A stretch of DNA of 64,000 nt from contig CALJVL010000009.1 in the NCBI GenBank assembly GCA_937773775.1, positions 1 to 64,000 on the forward strand. Direction: 5' to 3'. Every line of letters begins with the position of its first letter. The stretch's first letter is position 1. Below the pieces are notes generated by a model, which was not told where the DNA came from, did not search any database, and saw nothing but the letters and a program-made list of their open reading frames with translations. Shown here in pieces: positions 27,107 through 35,492 of the stretch. The translations under genes and the position numbers were made by a program. This DNA is from an uncultured Flavobacterium sp. GTDB lineage: Bacteria > Bacteroidota > Bacteroidia > Flavobacteriales > Flavobacteriaceae.

Positions 27107-28555
27107 ATGTTAGTTCAGCAACAAAAAATTCAATTCAGTGCGTATTCTTCGTTATATGATTTAATCGTTCCTGAGGATAATTTGCTGAGAAAAATCAATG
27201 ACTTGATCGATTTTTCATTTATCTACGATGAGTTATTAAATAGATACTGTACAAATAATGGTCGTGCAGCAGAAAGTCCTGTGCGTATGTTCAAGTATCT
27301 ACTTCTAAAAACAATTTATACCGTTTCCGATGTTGATGTGGTGGATCGCTCCCGTTTTGATATGTCTTTTAAGTATTTTTTGGAAATGGCACCAGAAGAA
27401 GATGTCATAAATTCTAGTTCGTTGACAAAATTTAGGAAACTACGTTTGAAAGACACCGACTTATTAAATCTATTGATTAGTAAAACGGTGACTATAGCCG
27501 TTGAAAAGGGCATTATCCGTTCTAAGTCTATTATAGTTGATGCCACACATACGTTATCGAGATCAAATCCATTTTTGGCAATTGAAGTATTGCGTGAACG
27601 TTCAAAAGTACTGCGAAAAACGGTTTATTTATTTGATGACCAATGGAAAGAACGTATGCCAGAGAAGAACAATACCAATGAATTAGAAAAGGAATTGGCC
27701 TATTGTAAAGAGTTGGAGAGACGGCTAGAAAACGAACAATCTTTGAGTTCTATACCTGCGGTGAAAGAAAAATTAAACTTGCTTAAAGAAACGATAGAAG
27801 ACACTCAGGAAAATTTTACCTTATCAAAAGATCCAGATGCTAAAATGGGGCATAAATCTGCTGATAGTTCCTTCTTCGGCTATAAGACTCATTTAGCGAT
27901 GACCGAAGAGCGCGTCATTACAGCAGCTGTAGTCACATCAGGCGAAAAAGGAGATGGCCCGGAGTTACCTAAACTTTTAGAAATTAGTCAGGAAAACGGA
28001 ATCGATGTTGATACAATTATTGGCGATGGAGCGTATACAGGAAAAAAAAATCTCAAACTCACAAGTGGACAAAATAGTAAAGTGGTAGCAAGACTAAATG
28101 TTACAATAGCACAAGGGACTAGAAAAGACGAAGATAAATTTGATTACAATAAAGATGCCGATAGCTTTGTTTGTCCTGCTGGTCATATGGCCATACGAAA
28201 GGCTCGCCAAGGCAAAAAAAATGTTGGAACCAATCAAATACAAACCTACTATTTTGATGTGGAAAAATGTAAGACCTGCTCTTTAAAAGAGGGTTGTTAT
28301 AAAGAAGGAGCCAAGACAAAAACATATTCGGTGTCGATAAGATCGGACTTACACCAAGAACAAATCGACTTTCAAGAAACTGACTATTACAAAGAAAAAG
28401 CAAAACACCGATATAAAATAGAAGCGAAAAACAGTGAGTTGAAAAATCTACATGGTTATGATAGAGCAATATCATATGGCATTACCAATATGCAAATGCA
28501 AGGTGCAATAGCAATTTTCGCAGTCAACTTAAAAAGAATACTCAAATTAATGTAG
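27107..28555 (+). CDS. IS1182-family transposase
   Basis: The 482-residue protein has an N-terminal DUF772-like domain (QFSAYSSLYDLIVPEDNLLR and AAESPVRMFKYLLLKTIY) and a DDE core. The likely catalytic residues are Asp in IIVDATHTLSRSNP, Asp in IIGDGAYTGKKN and Glu in HRYKIEAKNSELKNL. The C terminus has Cys-rich CKTCSLKEGCYKEGAK, as in other IS1182 transposases, and ends with an aromatic helical segment. The frame is intact, so the element could still move. The ATG at 27107 follows a hairpin region and lies about 110 bases inside the element. Confidence 0.92.
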   Translation: MLVQQQKIQFSAYSSLYDLIVPEDNLLRKINDLIDFSFIYDELLNRYCTNNGRAAESPVRMFKYLLLKTIYTVSDVDVVDRSRFDMSFKYFLEMAPEEDVINSSSLTKFRKLRLKDTDLLNLLISKTVTIAVEKGIIRSKSIIVDATHTLSRSNPFLAIEVLRERSKVLRKTVYLFDDQWKERMPEKNNTNELEKELAYCKELERRLENEQSLSSIPAVKEKLNLLKETIEDTQENFTLSKDPDAKMGHKSADSSFFGYKTHLAMTEERVITAAVVTSGEKGDGPELPKLLEISQENGIDVDTIIGDGAYTGKKNLKLTSGQNSKVVARLNVTIAQGTRKDEDKFDYNKDADSFVCPAGHMAIRKARQGKKNVGTNQIQTYYFDVEKCKTCSLKEGCYKEGAKTKTYSVSIRSDLHQEQIDFQETDYYKEKAKHRYKIEAKNSELKNLHGYDRAISYGITNMQMQGAIAIFAVNLKRILKLM

Positions 28556-28651
28556 GAAAATCAAAGCTACATGCGCAGTACACTCAATGAGCCTATAAAA
28601 GTCAAAAATCGACTCATATAACCTACAATAAAAAACAGTTGTAAAAATTAA

Positions 28652-28699
28652 AACGCTCATAAAGGATCTTTAAAATCCTGTTATAAGCGTCTTTTTTTT
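28652..28699 (+). terminator. Terminator of the transposase gene
   Basis: ACGCT-ATAA-AGGAT pairs with ATCCT-TTAT-AGCGT with small bulges, followed by T8. It lies inside the right end of the IS. Confidence 0.75.
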
Positions 28700-28933
28700 C
28701 TAAAAAACGATTCTAATCAAAATAAGTGAAGTTTTTCAGTGCCCTCCTTAACGGGAAGCCTTTTTTTGTGCTTTCGAATTCCAGTTTCTGAGTTGGAGAT
28801 GAGCAGTGATTTGCGACAGAAAATCATTGCGAAGTATCGAGAACAGTCGTGTAATAAATGCTTCTAGATACAATTATACGTTATTAAAAGTAGCGTTTGA
28901 ATATTGTAAAATCACTCGAAGTGACTGCAGTTG

Positions 28934-29056
28934 TTATAAACTATCGATGATTTTACTAAATTTTAAATACCCAATATGCAAAACGTCTTCTTTTAGAGCC
29001 TGTTTCGATTTGCTTATTTTTAATGTATTGAGCTGTGTTCGTACTTTCCAAAACAG
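28934..29056 (-). pseudogene. Fragment of a second DUF1543 gene (C terminus only)
   Basis: The minus strand reads TQLNTLKISKSKQALKEDVL, then HIGYLKFSKIIDSL and a stop at 28934-28936. This matches the end of the intact DUF1543 protein at 29932-30504 (LKELYTLKISKSGENLQEDV, HIGYLKISGIK). Only about 30 C-terminal residues are recognisable. The rest toward the intact gene has been lost or diverged. It starts 190 bases from the right end of the IS, which may have helped break it. There is no start and it is not expected to make protein. Confidence 0.8.
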
Positions 29057-29202
29057 ATAAATATAGACATTTGAACAAAGAACCTACTTTGAGTCTTAAT
29101 CCTAATTTAGACTAAGATCAGCTTTATATTGTCAAACTGACAACTAATCGAGGGAGCAGCGCTTGAAAAGGAATGTCTTCCAGATAAAATAATCTATTAC
29201 AT

Positions 29203-29236
29203 AAAAAAATGCGGAAAATATTTTCCGCATTTTTTT
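29203..29236 (-). terminator. Terminator of the PfpI-like gene
   Basis: AAAATGCGGAAAA pairs with TTTTCCGCATTTT across a 2-base loop, with A/T tracts on both sides. Confidence 0.9.
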
Positions 29237-29251
29237 ATTTATGTGTAAAAA

Positions 29252-29797
29252 TTAAACTACTTGCTGGTGTTTCCCTTCTTTAATTTCTTCTACTAATTTT
29301 TTATTGAAAGCCGGTAAGTCATTAGGATTTCTACTTGTAACTAATCCTTTGTCTACAACTACTTCTTGGTCATGCCAATCGGCTCCGGCATTTATTAAAT
29401 CAATTTTTATGGAAGGATAAGAAGTCATTGTGCGTCCTTTGACTAGTCCAGCGCTAATTAAAATTTGTGGACCGTGGCAAATTGCTGCTACAGGCTTCCC
29501 GGCTTTAAAAAAATCTTTTATAAAAGCCAAAGCATTTTCATCTGTTCGTAATATATCTGGATTAATAACGCCTCCAGGTAGAACTAGAGCATCATAATCA
29601 GCAGCTTTAACATTCTTTAATTCTTGATCAACTTGATAATCTTTCCCCCATTCAGTAGAAGCCCATGATCTTATGCTTTCGCTTTCTGGACTTACGATTT
29701 CGGCTTTCCAACCTTGTTTTTCTAAATATTCTTTAGGTGAGCTTAATTCAACTTCTTCAAATCCGTTTGTTGCTAAAATAGCTATTCTCTTTTCCAT
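29252..29797 (-). CDS. DJ-1/PfpI-family protein (type 1 glutamine amidotransferase-like)
   Basis: The 181-residue protein is of the DJ-1/PfpI superfamily (general stress protein 18 subgroup). The N-terminal strand RIAILATNGFEEVELSS holds the conserved Glu (15). The nucleophile Cys is C107 in VAAICHGPQILISAG, with His next to it. LVLPGGVINPD is also typical. Members act as glyoxalases, deglycases or chaperones; the exact activity cannot be assigned. It is cytoplasmic and transcribed alone, with a strong terminator behind. It is next to, but 134 bases from, the DUF1543 gene. Confidence 0.9.
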   Translation of the reverse strand: MEKRIAILATNGFEEVELSSPKEYLEKQGWKAEIVSPESESIRSWASTEWGKDYQVDQELKNVKAADYDALVLPGGVINPDILRTDENALAFIKDFFKAGKPVAAICHGPQILISAGLVKGRTMTSYPSIKIDLINAGADWHDQEVVVDKGLVTSRNPNDLPAFNKKLVEEIKEGKHQQVV

Positions 29798-29931
29798 AAT
29801 TTTGTAATTTTAATTTATGTTACTCTCCTAAAATTACAAATTATAGTAGGGGACAATTCATAAATGTGTATTAAAATAAACATAATTTTTTTCAAGATGC
29901 TTTGATAGAAGCTGTCCTTTAATGGAATAAT

Positions 29932-30504
29932 TTATTTAATTCCGGATATTTTTAAATACCCAATATGCAACACATCTTCTTGTAGATTCTCCCCCGATTT
30001 GCTGATTTTTAAGGTGTACAGCTCTTTCAACTGGCTATTTAATATGTCGGTTACCTTATAGAGGTTATCCACATCGATTCCGTATTTGTCGTCGATATGG
30101 GAGGCGCCGGTTCCCTTGAAACCGCAATGCTTGAAGAAGCTGCTCTTTTTGGCTTTTTTGGATGCCAATCCCATACTTTGGGCAACAGTCAGGATTTTAT
30201 AATGGTACTCGTCAAACTCATTTTCCTTATAACCGCCCAAGTTGATGAAAAATAAATGGTCTAAACTGTCATTTTCAAACGCTTCTTTGGCTGTAATTTC
30301 TATTGAAAAATTATCAACCACAGTAACTTCGCGCCAGGCATCGATGTGGATTCGTCCTTTGGCTTCAGGCCAAAAAGCTTTCATTTTCGGGATCATTTCT
30401 TTCAAGGAAGAACCAATTCCAAAAAAAATATCATGTTGCTCGGTAAGGCGGCCAGCAGGCGTAGAGCCTAACATAATCATATATAACTTCATTTTATTTT
30501 CCAT
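29932..30504 (-). CDS. DUF1543 protein
   Basis: The 190-residue protein contains two repeats of DUF1543. The first has KLYMIMLGSTPAGRLTEQHD, FFGIG, and KGRIHIDAWREVTVVDNF; the second has HLFFINLGGYKENEFDEYH followed by a KILTVAQSM segment. The family is cytoplasmic and of unknown function. The start ATG at 30504 gives MENKMKLYMI; a second ATG (MKLYMI, at 30492) is possible. A decayed second copy of its 3' end lies at 28934-29056, so the region once held two paralogues. Confidence 0.85.
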   Translation of the reverse strand: MENKMKLYMIMLGSTPAGRLTEQHDIFFGIGSSLKEMIPKMKAFWPEAKGRIHIDAWREVTVVDNFSIEITAKEAFENDSLDHLFFINLGGYKENEFDEYHYKILTVAQSMGLASKKAKKSSFFKHCGFKGTGASHIDDKYGIDVDNLYKVTDILNSQLKELYTLKISKSGENLQEDVLHIGYLKISGIK

Positions 30505-30590
30505 CTTTCAAAGCTACATTATTTTCCCAAAATAAACTTTGGCACAGTTAATGAATATCTGAAAACAAAGAAACAAACAATATTAAAATC

Positions 30591-31088
30591 ATGAAAAAAA
30601 TAAACGCACTTTTAGCCATAGCTGTACTGTTTGTTTTGCAAAGCTGCACTACATCAGGTTATTTCGAAACTGCCCCTATTACAAGAAATGAAGTTTTTGA
30701 AGTAACAACTTCGTTTAATGCTAGTAATAATTACGGCAGGTTGATAAGCTTTAATCAGCCAATTTATTCATCAGACGTAGTTTTAGTCTATCGATTAGCG
30801 GGTTCGAATTCTCAAGGGGATGTATGGGAATTATTGCCTGAAACCTATTACTTTAGTAATGGAGCACTGGATTTTGGTTATAAATTCGATTATAGCAATA
30901 GAAATGTAGACGTATATATGATAGGCAGTGATCTGCAATCTGTGACTGCTGAATATAGATACAACCAGGTTTTGCGAATTGTAATAGTGCCGGCTAGTTA
31001 TGCTAAAACAATAAATAAAAACAGTTATTCTGATGTCATTACTGCTTTGAATATTAAAGACAGCCAGGTTCAGAAGATTAATCTTTAA
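30591..31088 (+). CDS. Lipoprotein, paralogue of the next gene
   Basis: The 165-residue protein has a lipoprotein signal (ALLAIAVLFVLQSC) and a soluble domain of about 140 residues. It shares with the next gene the pattern NEVFEVTTSF, VVLVYRLAG with DVWELLPETYYF-NG, FGYKFDYS, and a C-terminal VLRIVIVPASYA with a short helix (VITALNIKDSQVQKINL). I do not recognise a named family, but this type recurs in Flavobacterium. It has its own terminator 16 bases behind, so it may be a single transcription unit. It appears to arise from tandem duplication with the gene at 31237. Confidence 0.8.
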   Translation: MKKINALLAIAVLFVLQSCTTSGYFETAPITRNEVFEVTTSFNASNNYGRLISFNQPIYSSDVVLVYRLAGSNSQGDVWELLPETYYFSNGALDFGYKFDYSNRNVDVYMIGSDLQSVTAEYRYNQVLRIVIVPASYAKTINKNSYSDVITALNIKDSQVQKINL

Positions 31089-31103
31089 CAAGAAATATTA
31101 CAA

Positions 31104-31131
31104 AAAGAGAGCCATAAGGGGTTCTTTTTTT
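31104..31131 (+). terminator. Terminator between the paired lipoprotein genes
   Basis: AGAGCC and GGTTCT pair with one G-U, followed by T7. Confidence 0.65.
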
Positions 31132-31236
31132 GTAACTTTATAATTACTAGGTTAACCGCAGAATAACCATTTATAAAATTGATTTTGCTGCAATAGATGG
31201 GTATTAAAATTAATAACAAACTTAAAAAAAATAGAT

Positions 31237-31785
31237 ATGAGAAGGATTAGTACATTTTTAGCAATTATTGGGATGATTGTAATTTCAAGTTGCGAAGGAC
31301 CACAAGGTCCTCCAGGATTTGATGGTTTTGACGGGCAGGATGGTTTTGACGGGCAAGATGGATTGATAGCGGAAGTGTTTGAAGTGGAGCCAGACTTTAC
31401 TACAGCAAATGGGTATAAAGTCACATTTGCGTTAAGTCCGAGGATTTACTCAGGAGATAATCTTTTGATTTATGAATTAATTAATACTAATGCTGGAATC
31501 GATACTTGGGCTCTTTTACCTCAAGTTTATTACTTTCCGAATGGTACAGCAAAATACAATTATAATTTTTCATATAAACAGTTTAGCATTTTGATTGATG
31601 CAAATTTCGATAGAGCGCAACTACCAACGAGTTTTAGATTAGGTAAAATATTCAGAGTTGTTATTATTCCAGGGGATGATGGGATAAATACAAATAAATC
31701 AGTAATTAATCCCGATTATCCAGATTACAACGCTGTTATTAAAAGATACAACATAGACGATAGTAATGTTAAAAAAAGAAATTAA
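31237..31785 (+). CDS. Lipoprotein with collagen-like GXX repeat
   Basis: The 182-residue protein has a lipoprotein signal (AIIGMIVISSC) and then, right after the Cys, seven or more G-x-x triplets (GPQ-GPP-GFD-GFD-GQD-GFD-GQD-G). The tract contains two near-identical 15-base DNA blocks (GGTTTTGACGGGCA), which implies repeat slippage or growth. The rest is homologous to the gene at 30591: VFEVEPDF, LLIYELINTNA, TWALLPQVYYFPNG, FRVVIIPGDDG and a C-terminal helix. Collagen-like stalks in bacterial lipoproteins usually project a head domain away from the outer membrane; here the stalk is short. A strong terminator follows. Confidence 0.85.
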   Translation: MRRISTFLAIIGMIVISSCEGPQGPPGFDGFDGQDGFDGQDGLIAEVFEVEPDFTTANGYKVTFALSPRIYSGDNLLIYELINTNAGIDTWALLPQVYYFPNGTAKYNYNFSYKQFSILIDANFDRAQLPTSFRLGKIFRVVIIPGDDGINTNKSVINPDYPDYNAVIKRYNIDDSNVKKRN

Positions 31786-31803
31786 CAACTTTATTTAATG
31801 AGC

Positions 31804-31836
31804 AAAAAAAGGAACCTTTTACGGGTTCCTTTTTTT
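31804..31836. terminator. Bidirectional terminator between lipoprotein gene and terC
   Basis: AAAAAGGAACC pairs with GGTTCCTTTTT with a 7-base loop. It serves the plus-strand lipoprotein gene and the minus-strand terC-like gene ending at 31865. Confidence 0.9.
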
Positions 31837-31864
31837 ATGCTGTAAATGTAATGAGAGTTCTTTT

Positions 31865-32824
31865 TTAACTATCTTTCGTCGTATCTTCAAGTTTACTCAT
31901 CCGTAATGAAACTACTATTCCTACTAAAAGTGATAGTGCAATAAAAGCTAGCGATGCCCACTCTGGAATTTCTACAATTTCATGAAGCAACATTTTGAGT
32001 CCCACGAAACTTAATATAGCGATTAAACTGAATTCTAAATAGCTGAATTTTTGTAACATATTTGCTAAGAAAAAATACATAGAGCGCAAGCCTAATATGG
32101 CAAAAATATTAGAACTAAAAACTAGAAACGGATCGCTAGTTATGGCTAAAATGGCTGGTACGCTGTCAATAGCAAAAACGACATCCATAACTTCAATTAC
32201 TACTAATGCAACAAAAAGAGGGGTCGCTGCGGTAATGTGGCGCCTTTTTACGAAGAAATGTTCCTGGTCGATATGATTAGAGATCGGCATTATCTTTTTA
32301 AGACTTTTAAAAACAAACGATTTCTTAGGTTCGAATTTTTCATCTTCATTGCTAAACAACATTTTCATTGCCGTGAAAATTAGGAAGAAACCAAAGACAT
32401 ACGTAGTCCAGAAAAACTTATTGATCAGCATAACGCCAAAAAAGATCATCAAGCCCCTGAATACAATCGCCCCGAGAATACCCCAAAATAAAACCCGATG
32501 TTGGTATTTTTGCGGTATTTTGAAGGCCGAAAAAATAATAGCGATAACAAATATATTATCTACACTTAGGGATAATTCAATTAAGTAGCCAGTAATGAAT
32601 TTTATCGATGCGGCAAGCGGTTTCAAGTCGTCCGGATTCGCAATATAGTTATTATCATAAATCCAATAAATTACGCCAGAAAACAAAAAAGAAAGTGTTA
32701 CCCAAATAGAGGTCCACTTTGAGGCTTCTTTTGTACTAATGATGTGAGGTGTTTTATTGAAAACACCCAAATCCAAAGTAAGAATTATTAAAACTACAAT
32801 AAAGAAGGAAATCCAGACAACCAT
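31865..32824 (-). CDS. TerC/Alx-family membrane protein
   Basis: The 319-residue protein has about nine helices. It contains the TerC acidic motifs ELSLSVDNIFVIAIIFSAF and VVIEVMDVVFAIDSVPAIL, which carry the Asp and Glu residues thought to bind divalent cations. A cytosolic loop (EDEKFEPKKSF to HFFVKRRHI) separates two repeats. Members export Mn(II) and support metalation of exported proteins in other bacteria; in Flavobacterium its substrate is not known. It is transcribed singly and diverges from glnN. Confidence 0.92.
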   Translation of the reverse strand: MVVWISFFIVVLIILTLDLGVFNKTPHIISTKEASKWTSIWVTLSFLFSGVIYWIYDNNYIANPDDLKPLAASIKFITGYLIELSLSVDNIFVIAIIFSAFKIPQKYQHRVLFWGILGAIVFRGLMIFFGVMLINKFFWTTYVFGFFLIFTAMKMLFSNEDEKFEPKKSFVFKSLKKIMPISNHIDQEHFFVKRRHITAATPLFVALVVIEVMDVVFAIDSVPAILAITSDPFLVFSSNIFAILGLRSMYFFLANMLQKFSYLEFSLIAILSFVGLKMLLHEIVEIPEWASLAFIALSLLVGIVVSLRMSKLEDTTKDS

Positions 32825-33115
32825 AAATCAGTTTATTAAAAGTTTTACAAAGATACTTTTTGATTTTAATCCTCCACAGTTATTCGGGTAAAGTTAGTTT
32901 GTCACTCAAATTCGTGCTCTTAACTAACGGTTATTGAGAATTCAAAAATATACGCGGCTAAAATTAGCATGTTGTTATTATCGAAGGTTATTATTACGAA
33001 TTTGATTATTTTAGAGTTGTTACCCGTAAAAAATAGAGGTAAAATTTTATAAAAGTAATAATAGGTATATATTTGCACCCTAATAATAGGGGTTTAATCT
33101 ATAAAACAAGTTTTT
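32825..33115. other. Divergent intergenic region of terC and glnN
   Basis: The region is AT-rich, with a TATATTTG box for glnN at 33068. No riboswitch-like fold was recognised upstream of terC by eye. Confidence 0.4.
33068..33075 (+). promoter_or_regulatory. -7 element for glnN
   Basis: TATATTTG is a perfect TAnnTTTG box, 40 bases before the ATG. No TTG lies at the usual distance upstream; an activator may compensate. Confidence 0.45.
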
Positions 33116-35305
33116 ATGTCAACAATACGTTTTCAAGCTTTGAAAGAAGCATCAACCAGAAAGCCAGTTAAATTTGAAGAAGCTGGTAAAAAGTCAGTTC
33201 TTTTCGGATCAAATGTGTTTAATGATAAAGCAATGAAGCAATATTTGACTTCAGATGCTTTTAAAGGAGTACAAGGCGCTGTTCAGCATGGAACTAAAAT
33301 AGATAGAAAATTAGCGGATTATATCGCAATGGGTATGAAAGAATGGGCTCTGTCTAAAGGAGTAACCCATTATACGCACTGGTTTCAACCTTTAACTGGA
33401 TCGACTGCCGAAAAACATGATGCTTTCTTTGAAACATCTTATGATGGTAGTGACCCTGTTGAAAAATTTGGTGGTGCACAATTGATTCAACAAGAACCAG
33501 ATGCATCTAGTTTTCCAAATGGAGGAATCAGAAATACATTTGAAGCAAGAGGATACACTGCATGGGATCCAACTTCTCCAGCATTTATACTTGGAACTAC
33601 TTTATGTATTCCTACGGTTTTTATCTCTTACACCGGAGAAGCTTTAGATTATAAGACACCTTTATTGAGAGCTTTACAGGTAATGGATGATGCTGCTACT
33701 GAAGTGTGTAAATATTTTGACAAAAACGTAAAGAAAGTAACTGCAACCTTAGGTTGGGAGCAAGAATATTTCTTAATCGATAGAGCATTGGCTAATTCTC
33801 GTCCAGATCTTATGATGACTGGAAGAACTTTGTTAGGTCATACTTCGGCAAAAGGACAACAATTGGACGACCATTATTTTGGTTCTATTCCTACTCGTGC
33901 TTTAGTTTATATGAGAGATTTAGAACAAGAATGTATGTTACTGGGAATACCAGTAAAAACACGTCATAATGAAGTAGCGCCAAATCAATTTGAATTTGCA
34001 CCTATTTTTGAAGAGACAAATTTAGCAGTAGATCACAACTGTCTGTTGATGGATGTAATGGAAAAAGTGGCTGAACGTCATGACTTAAAAGTATTGTTCC
34101 ATGAAAAACCTTTCAAAGGAGTAAACGGTTCAGGAAAGCATAATAACTGGTCATTGGCAACAGATACAGGGGTTAATTTATTGAGTCCAAGTAAGACACC
34201 AATGAGTAACTTACAGTTCTTAACTTTCTTTATCAATACCATAAAAGCAGTTCACGATCACGAATCGTTATTGAGAGGTGCTATTGCAACAGCAGGAAAT
34301 GACCATAGATTAGGGGCAAATGAAGCACCACCAGCAATTATCTCTGTGTTTATTGGAGAGCAATTGACAAAAGTTTTGGCTGAACTAGAAGGAGTAACCG
34401 CAGGAAAATTATCTCCAGAAGAAAAAACAGATCTAAAATTAAACGTAGTAGGTAAAATTCCAGACGTTCTTTTGGATAATACAGATAGAAACAGAACATC
34501 ACCTTTTGCTTTTACAGGTAATAAATTTGAGTTTAGAGCTGTAGGTTCTAATTCAAATTGTTCCAACGCAATGACTACGTTGAACGCTATAGTTGCTAAG
34601 CAATTAAGAGATTTTAAAGTTGAAGTTGATGCTCTGATTGAAACTAAAGAAATGAAGAAAGATGACGCCATCTTTAATGTGTTAAGAGAATATATCAAGC
34701 ACTCTAAGAAAATTCTTTTTGAAGGAGATGGTTACAGTGAAGCATGGGAAAAAGAAGCCGAAAAAAGAGGTTTGAGCAATTTCAAAACAACTCCTGAAGC
34801 ATTAAAAGCAAGAGCTTCTAAACAAGCATTAGATTTGTTTTCTGAGTTGGGAATCATGAATCACATTGAGGTGGAAGCGCGTTACGAAATTGAATTAGAA
34901 GAGTACACTAAGAAAATTCAAATAGAAGGTAGAGTTTTAGGTGATATTTCAACAAATCACGTTATTCCTACTGCTATTCGTTACCAAAATACTTTGATCG
35001 AAAACGTAAAAGGATTGAAAGACATCTTTGGTTCTGATTTTGAAACTATCGCAAAAGAGCAAATCATTTTGATAAAAGATATTTCAAGACATATCGAAGG
35101 AATCAATTCTAAAGTGCTTGAGATGACAAATGAGAGAAAGAAAGCTAATGTTTTGACTGACGGTCAAGCAATGGCTGAAGCGTATTGTAATAATGTTAAA
35201 CCTTATTTTGAAATCATTCGTGAGCATTGTGATAAACTAGAGCTTTTGGTTGATAATGAACTTTGGACATTGACTAAATACAGAGAATTGTTATTTACTA
35301 AATAA
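33116..35305 (+). CDS. glnN: Glutamine synthetase type III
   Basis: The 729-residue length, almost twice that of GSI, marks type III glutamine synthetase of Bacteroidetes and cyanobacteria. The N-terminal half has YTHWFQPLTGSTAEKHDAFF and FEARGYTAWDPTSPAFI. The catalytic domain has TLGWEQEYFLID, KTRHNEVAPNQFEFAP, and LFHEKPFKGVNGSGKHNNWS, which carry the metal-binding Glu, His and the glutamate/ammonia site. The 3' part has the GSIII-specific C-terminal domain. It makes Gln from Glu, NH4+ and ATP in the cytoplasm, and is the main ammonium-assimilating enzyme. A strong terminator follows, so it is monocistronic. Confidence 0.96.
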   Translation: MSTIRFQALKEASTRKPVKFEEAGKKSVLFGSNVFNDKAMKQYLTSDAFKGVQGAVQHGTKIDRKLADYIAMGMKEWALSKGVTHYTHWFQPLTGSTAEKHDAFFETSYDGSDPVEKFGGAQLIQQEPDASSFPNGGIRNTFEARGYTAWDPTSPAFILGTTLCIPTVFISYTGEALDYKTPLLRALQVMDDAATEVCKYFDKNVKKVTATLGWEQEYFLIDRALANSRPDLMMTGRTLLGHTSAKGQQLDDHYFGSIPTRALVYMRDLEQECMLLGIPVKTRHNEVAPNQFEFAPIFEETNLAVDHNCLLMDVMEKVAERHDLKVLFHEKPFKGVNGSGKHNNWSLATDTGVNLLSPSKTPMSNLQFLTFFINTIKAVHDHESLLRGAIATAGNDHRLGANEAPPAIISVFIGEQLTKVLAELEGVTAGKLSPEEKTDLKLNVVGKIPDVLLDNTDRNRTSPFAFTGNKFEFRAVGSNSNCSNAMTTLNAIVAKQLRDFKVEVDALIETKEMKKDDAIFNVLREYIKHSKKILFEGDGYSEAWEKEAEKRGLSNFKTTPEALKARASKQALDLFSELGIMNHIEVEARYEIELEEYTKKIQIEGRVLGDISTNHVIPTAIRYQNTLIENVKGLKDIFGSDFETIAKEQIILIKDISRHIEGINSKVLEMTNERKKANVLTDGQAMAEAYCNNVKPYFEIIREHCDKLELLVDNELWTLTKYRELLFTK

Positions 35306-35324
35306 TAACAAATCTATTTTTAAT

Positions 35325-35360
35325 AAAAAATGCCTATCTGTTTCAGATAGGCATTTTTTT
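35325..35360 (+). terminator. Terminator after glnN
   Basis: AAAAATGCCTATCTG pairs with CAGATAGGCATTTTT around TTT. Confidence 0.92.
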
Positions 35361-35439
35361 GTTGTTAATTTTTTTGTATAGGGCTGCTTTTCATAAAACA
35401 CTTCCTAAATCACAATAGGCAAAACTGAAAAAAAATATT

Positions 35440-35447
35440 TATCTTTG
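35440..35447 (+). promoter_or_regulatory. -7 element for the AIR synthase gene
   Basis: TATCTTTG matches TAnnTTTG, 46 bases before the ATG at 35493. Confidence 0.4.
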
Positions 35448-35492
35448 CCCCAAAACCAAGTTGCCTAAAAGCAACCTATACAACTACATTAA

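Larger units (their letters stand above)
26997..28744 (+). mobile_element. IS1182-type insertion sequence
   Basis: The 1748-base element carries a complete transposase. The ends read GGGCACTGAAAAAGTC on the left and, inverted, GGGCACTGAAAAACTT on the right, a 13-base perfect terminal inverted repeat. I could not find a clear target duplication at the flanks (CATC left, TCCT right), so the flanks may have diverged or recombined. A decayed gene fragment follows on the right. The left end overlaps a CCCGAT-AATC-ATCGGG hairpin. Confidence 0.85.
28745..29251. other. IS-flanking region with gene fragment
   Basis: Besides the DUF1543 fragment and the PfpI terminator I recognise nothing. An 84-codon plus-strand frame at 28806-29060 is only the antisense of the fragment. 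Confidence 0.5.
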
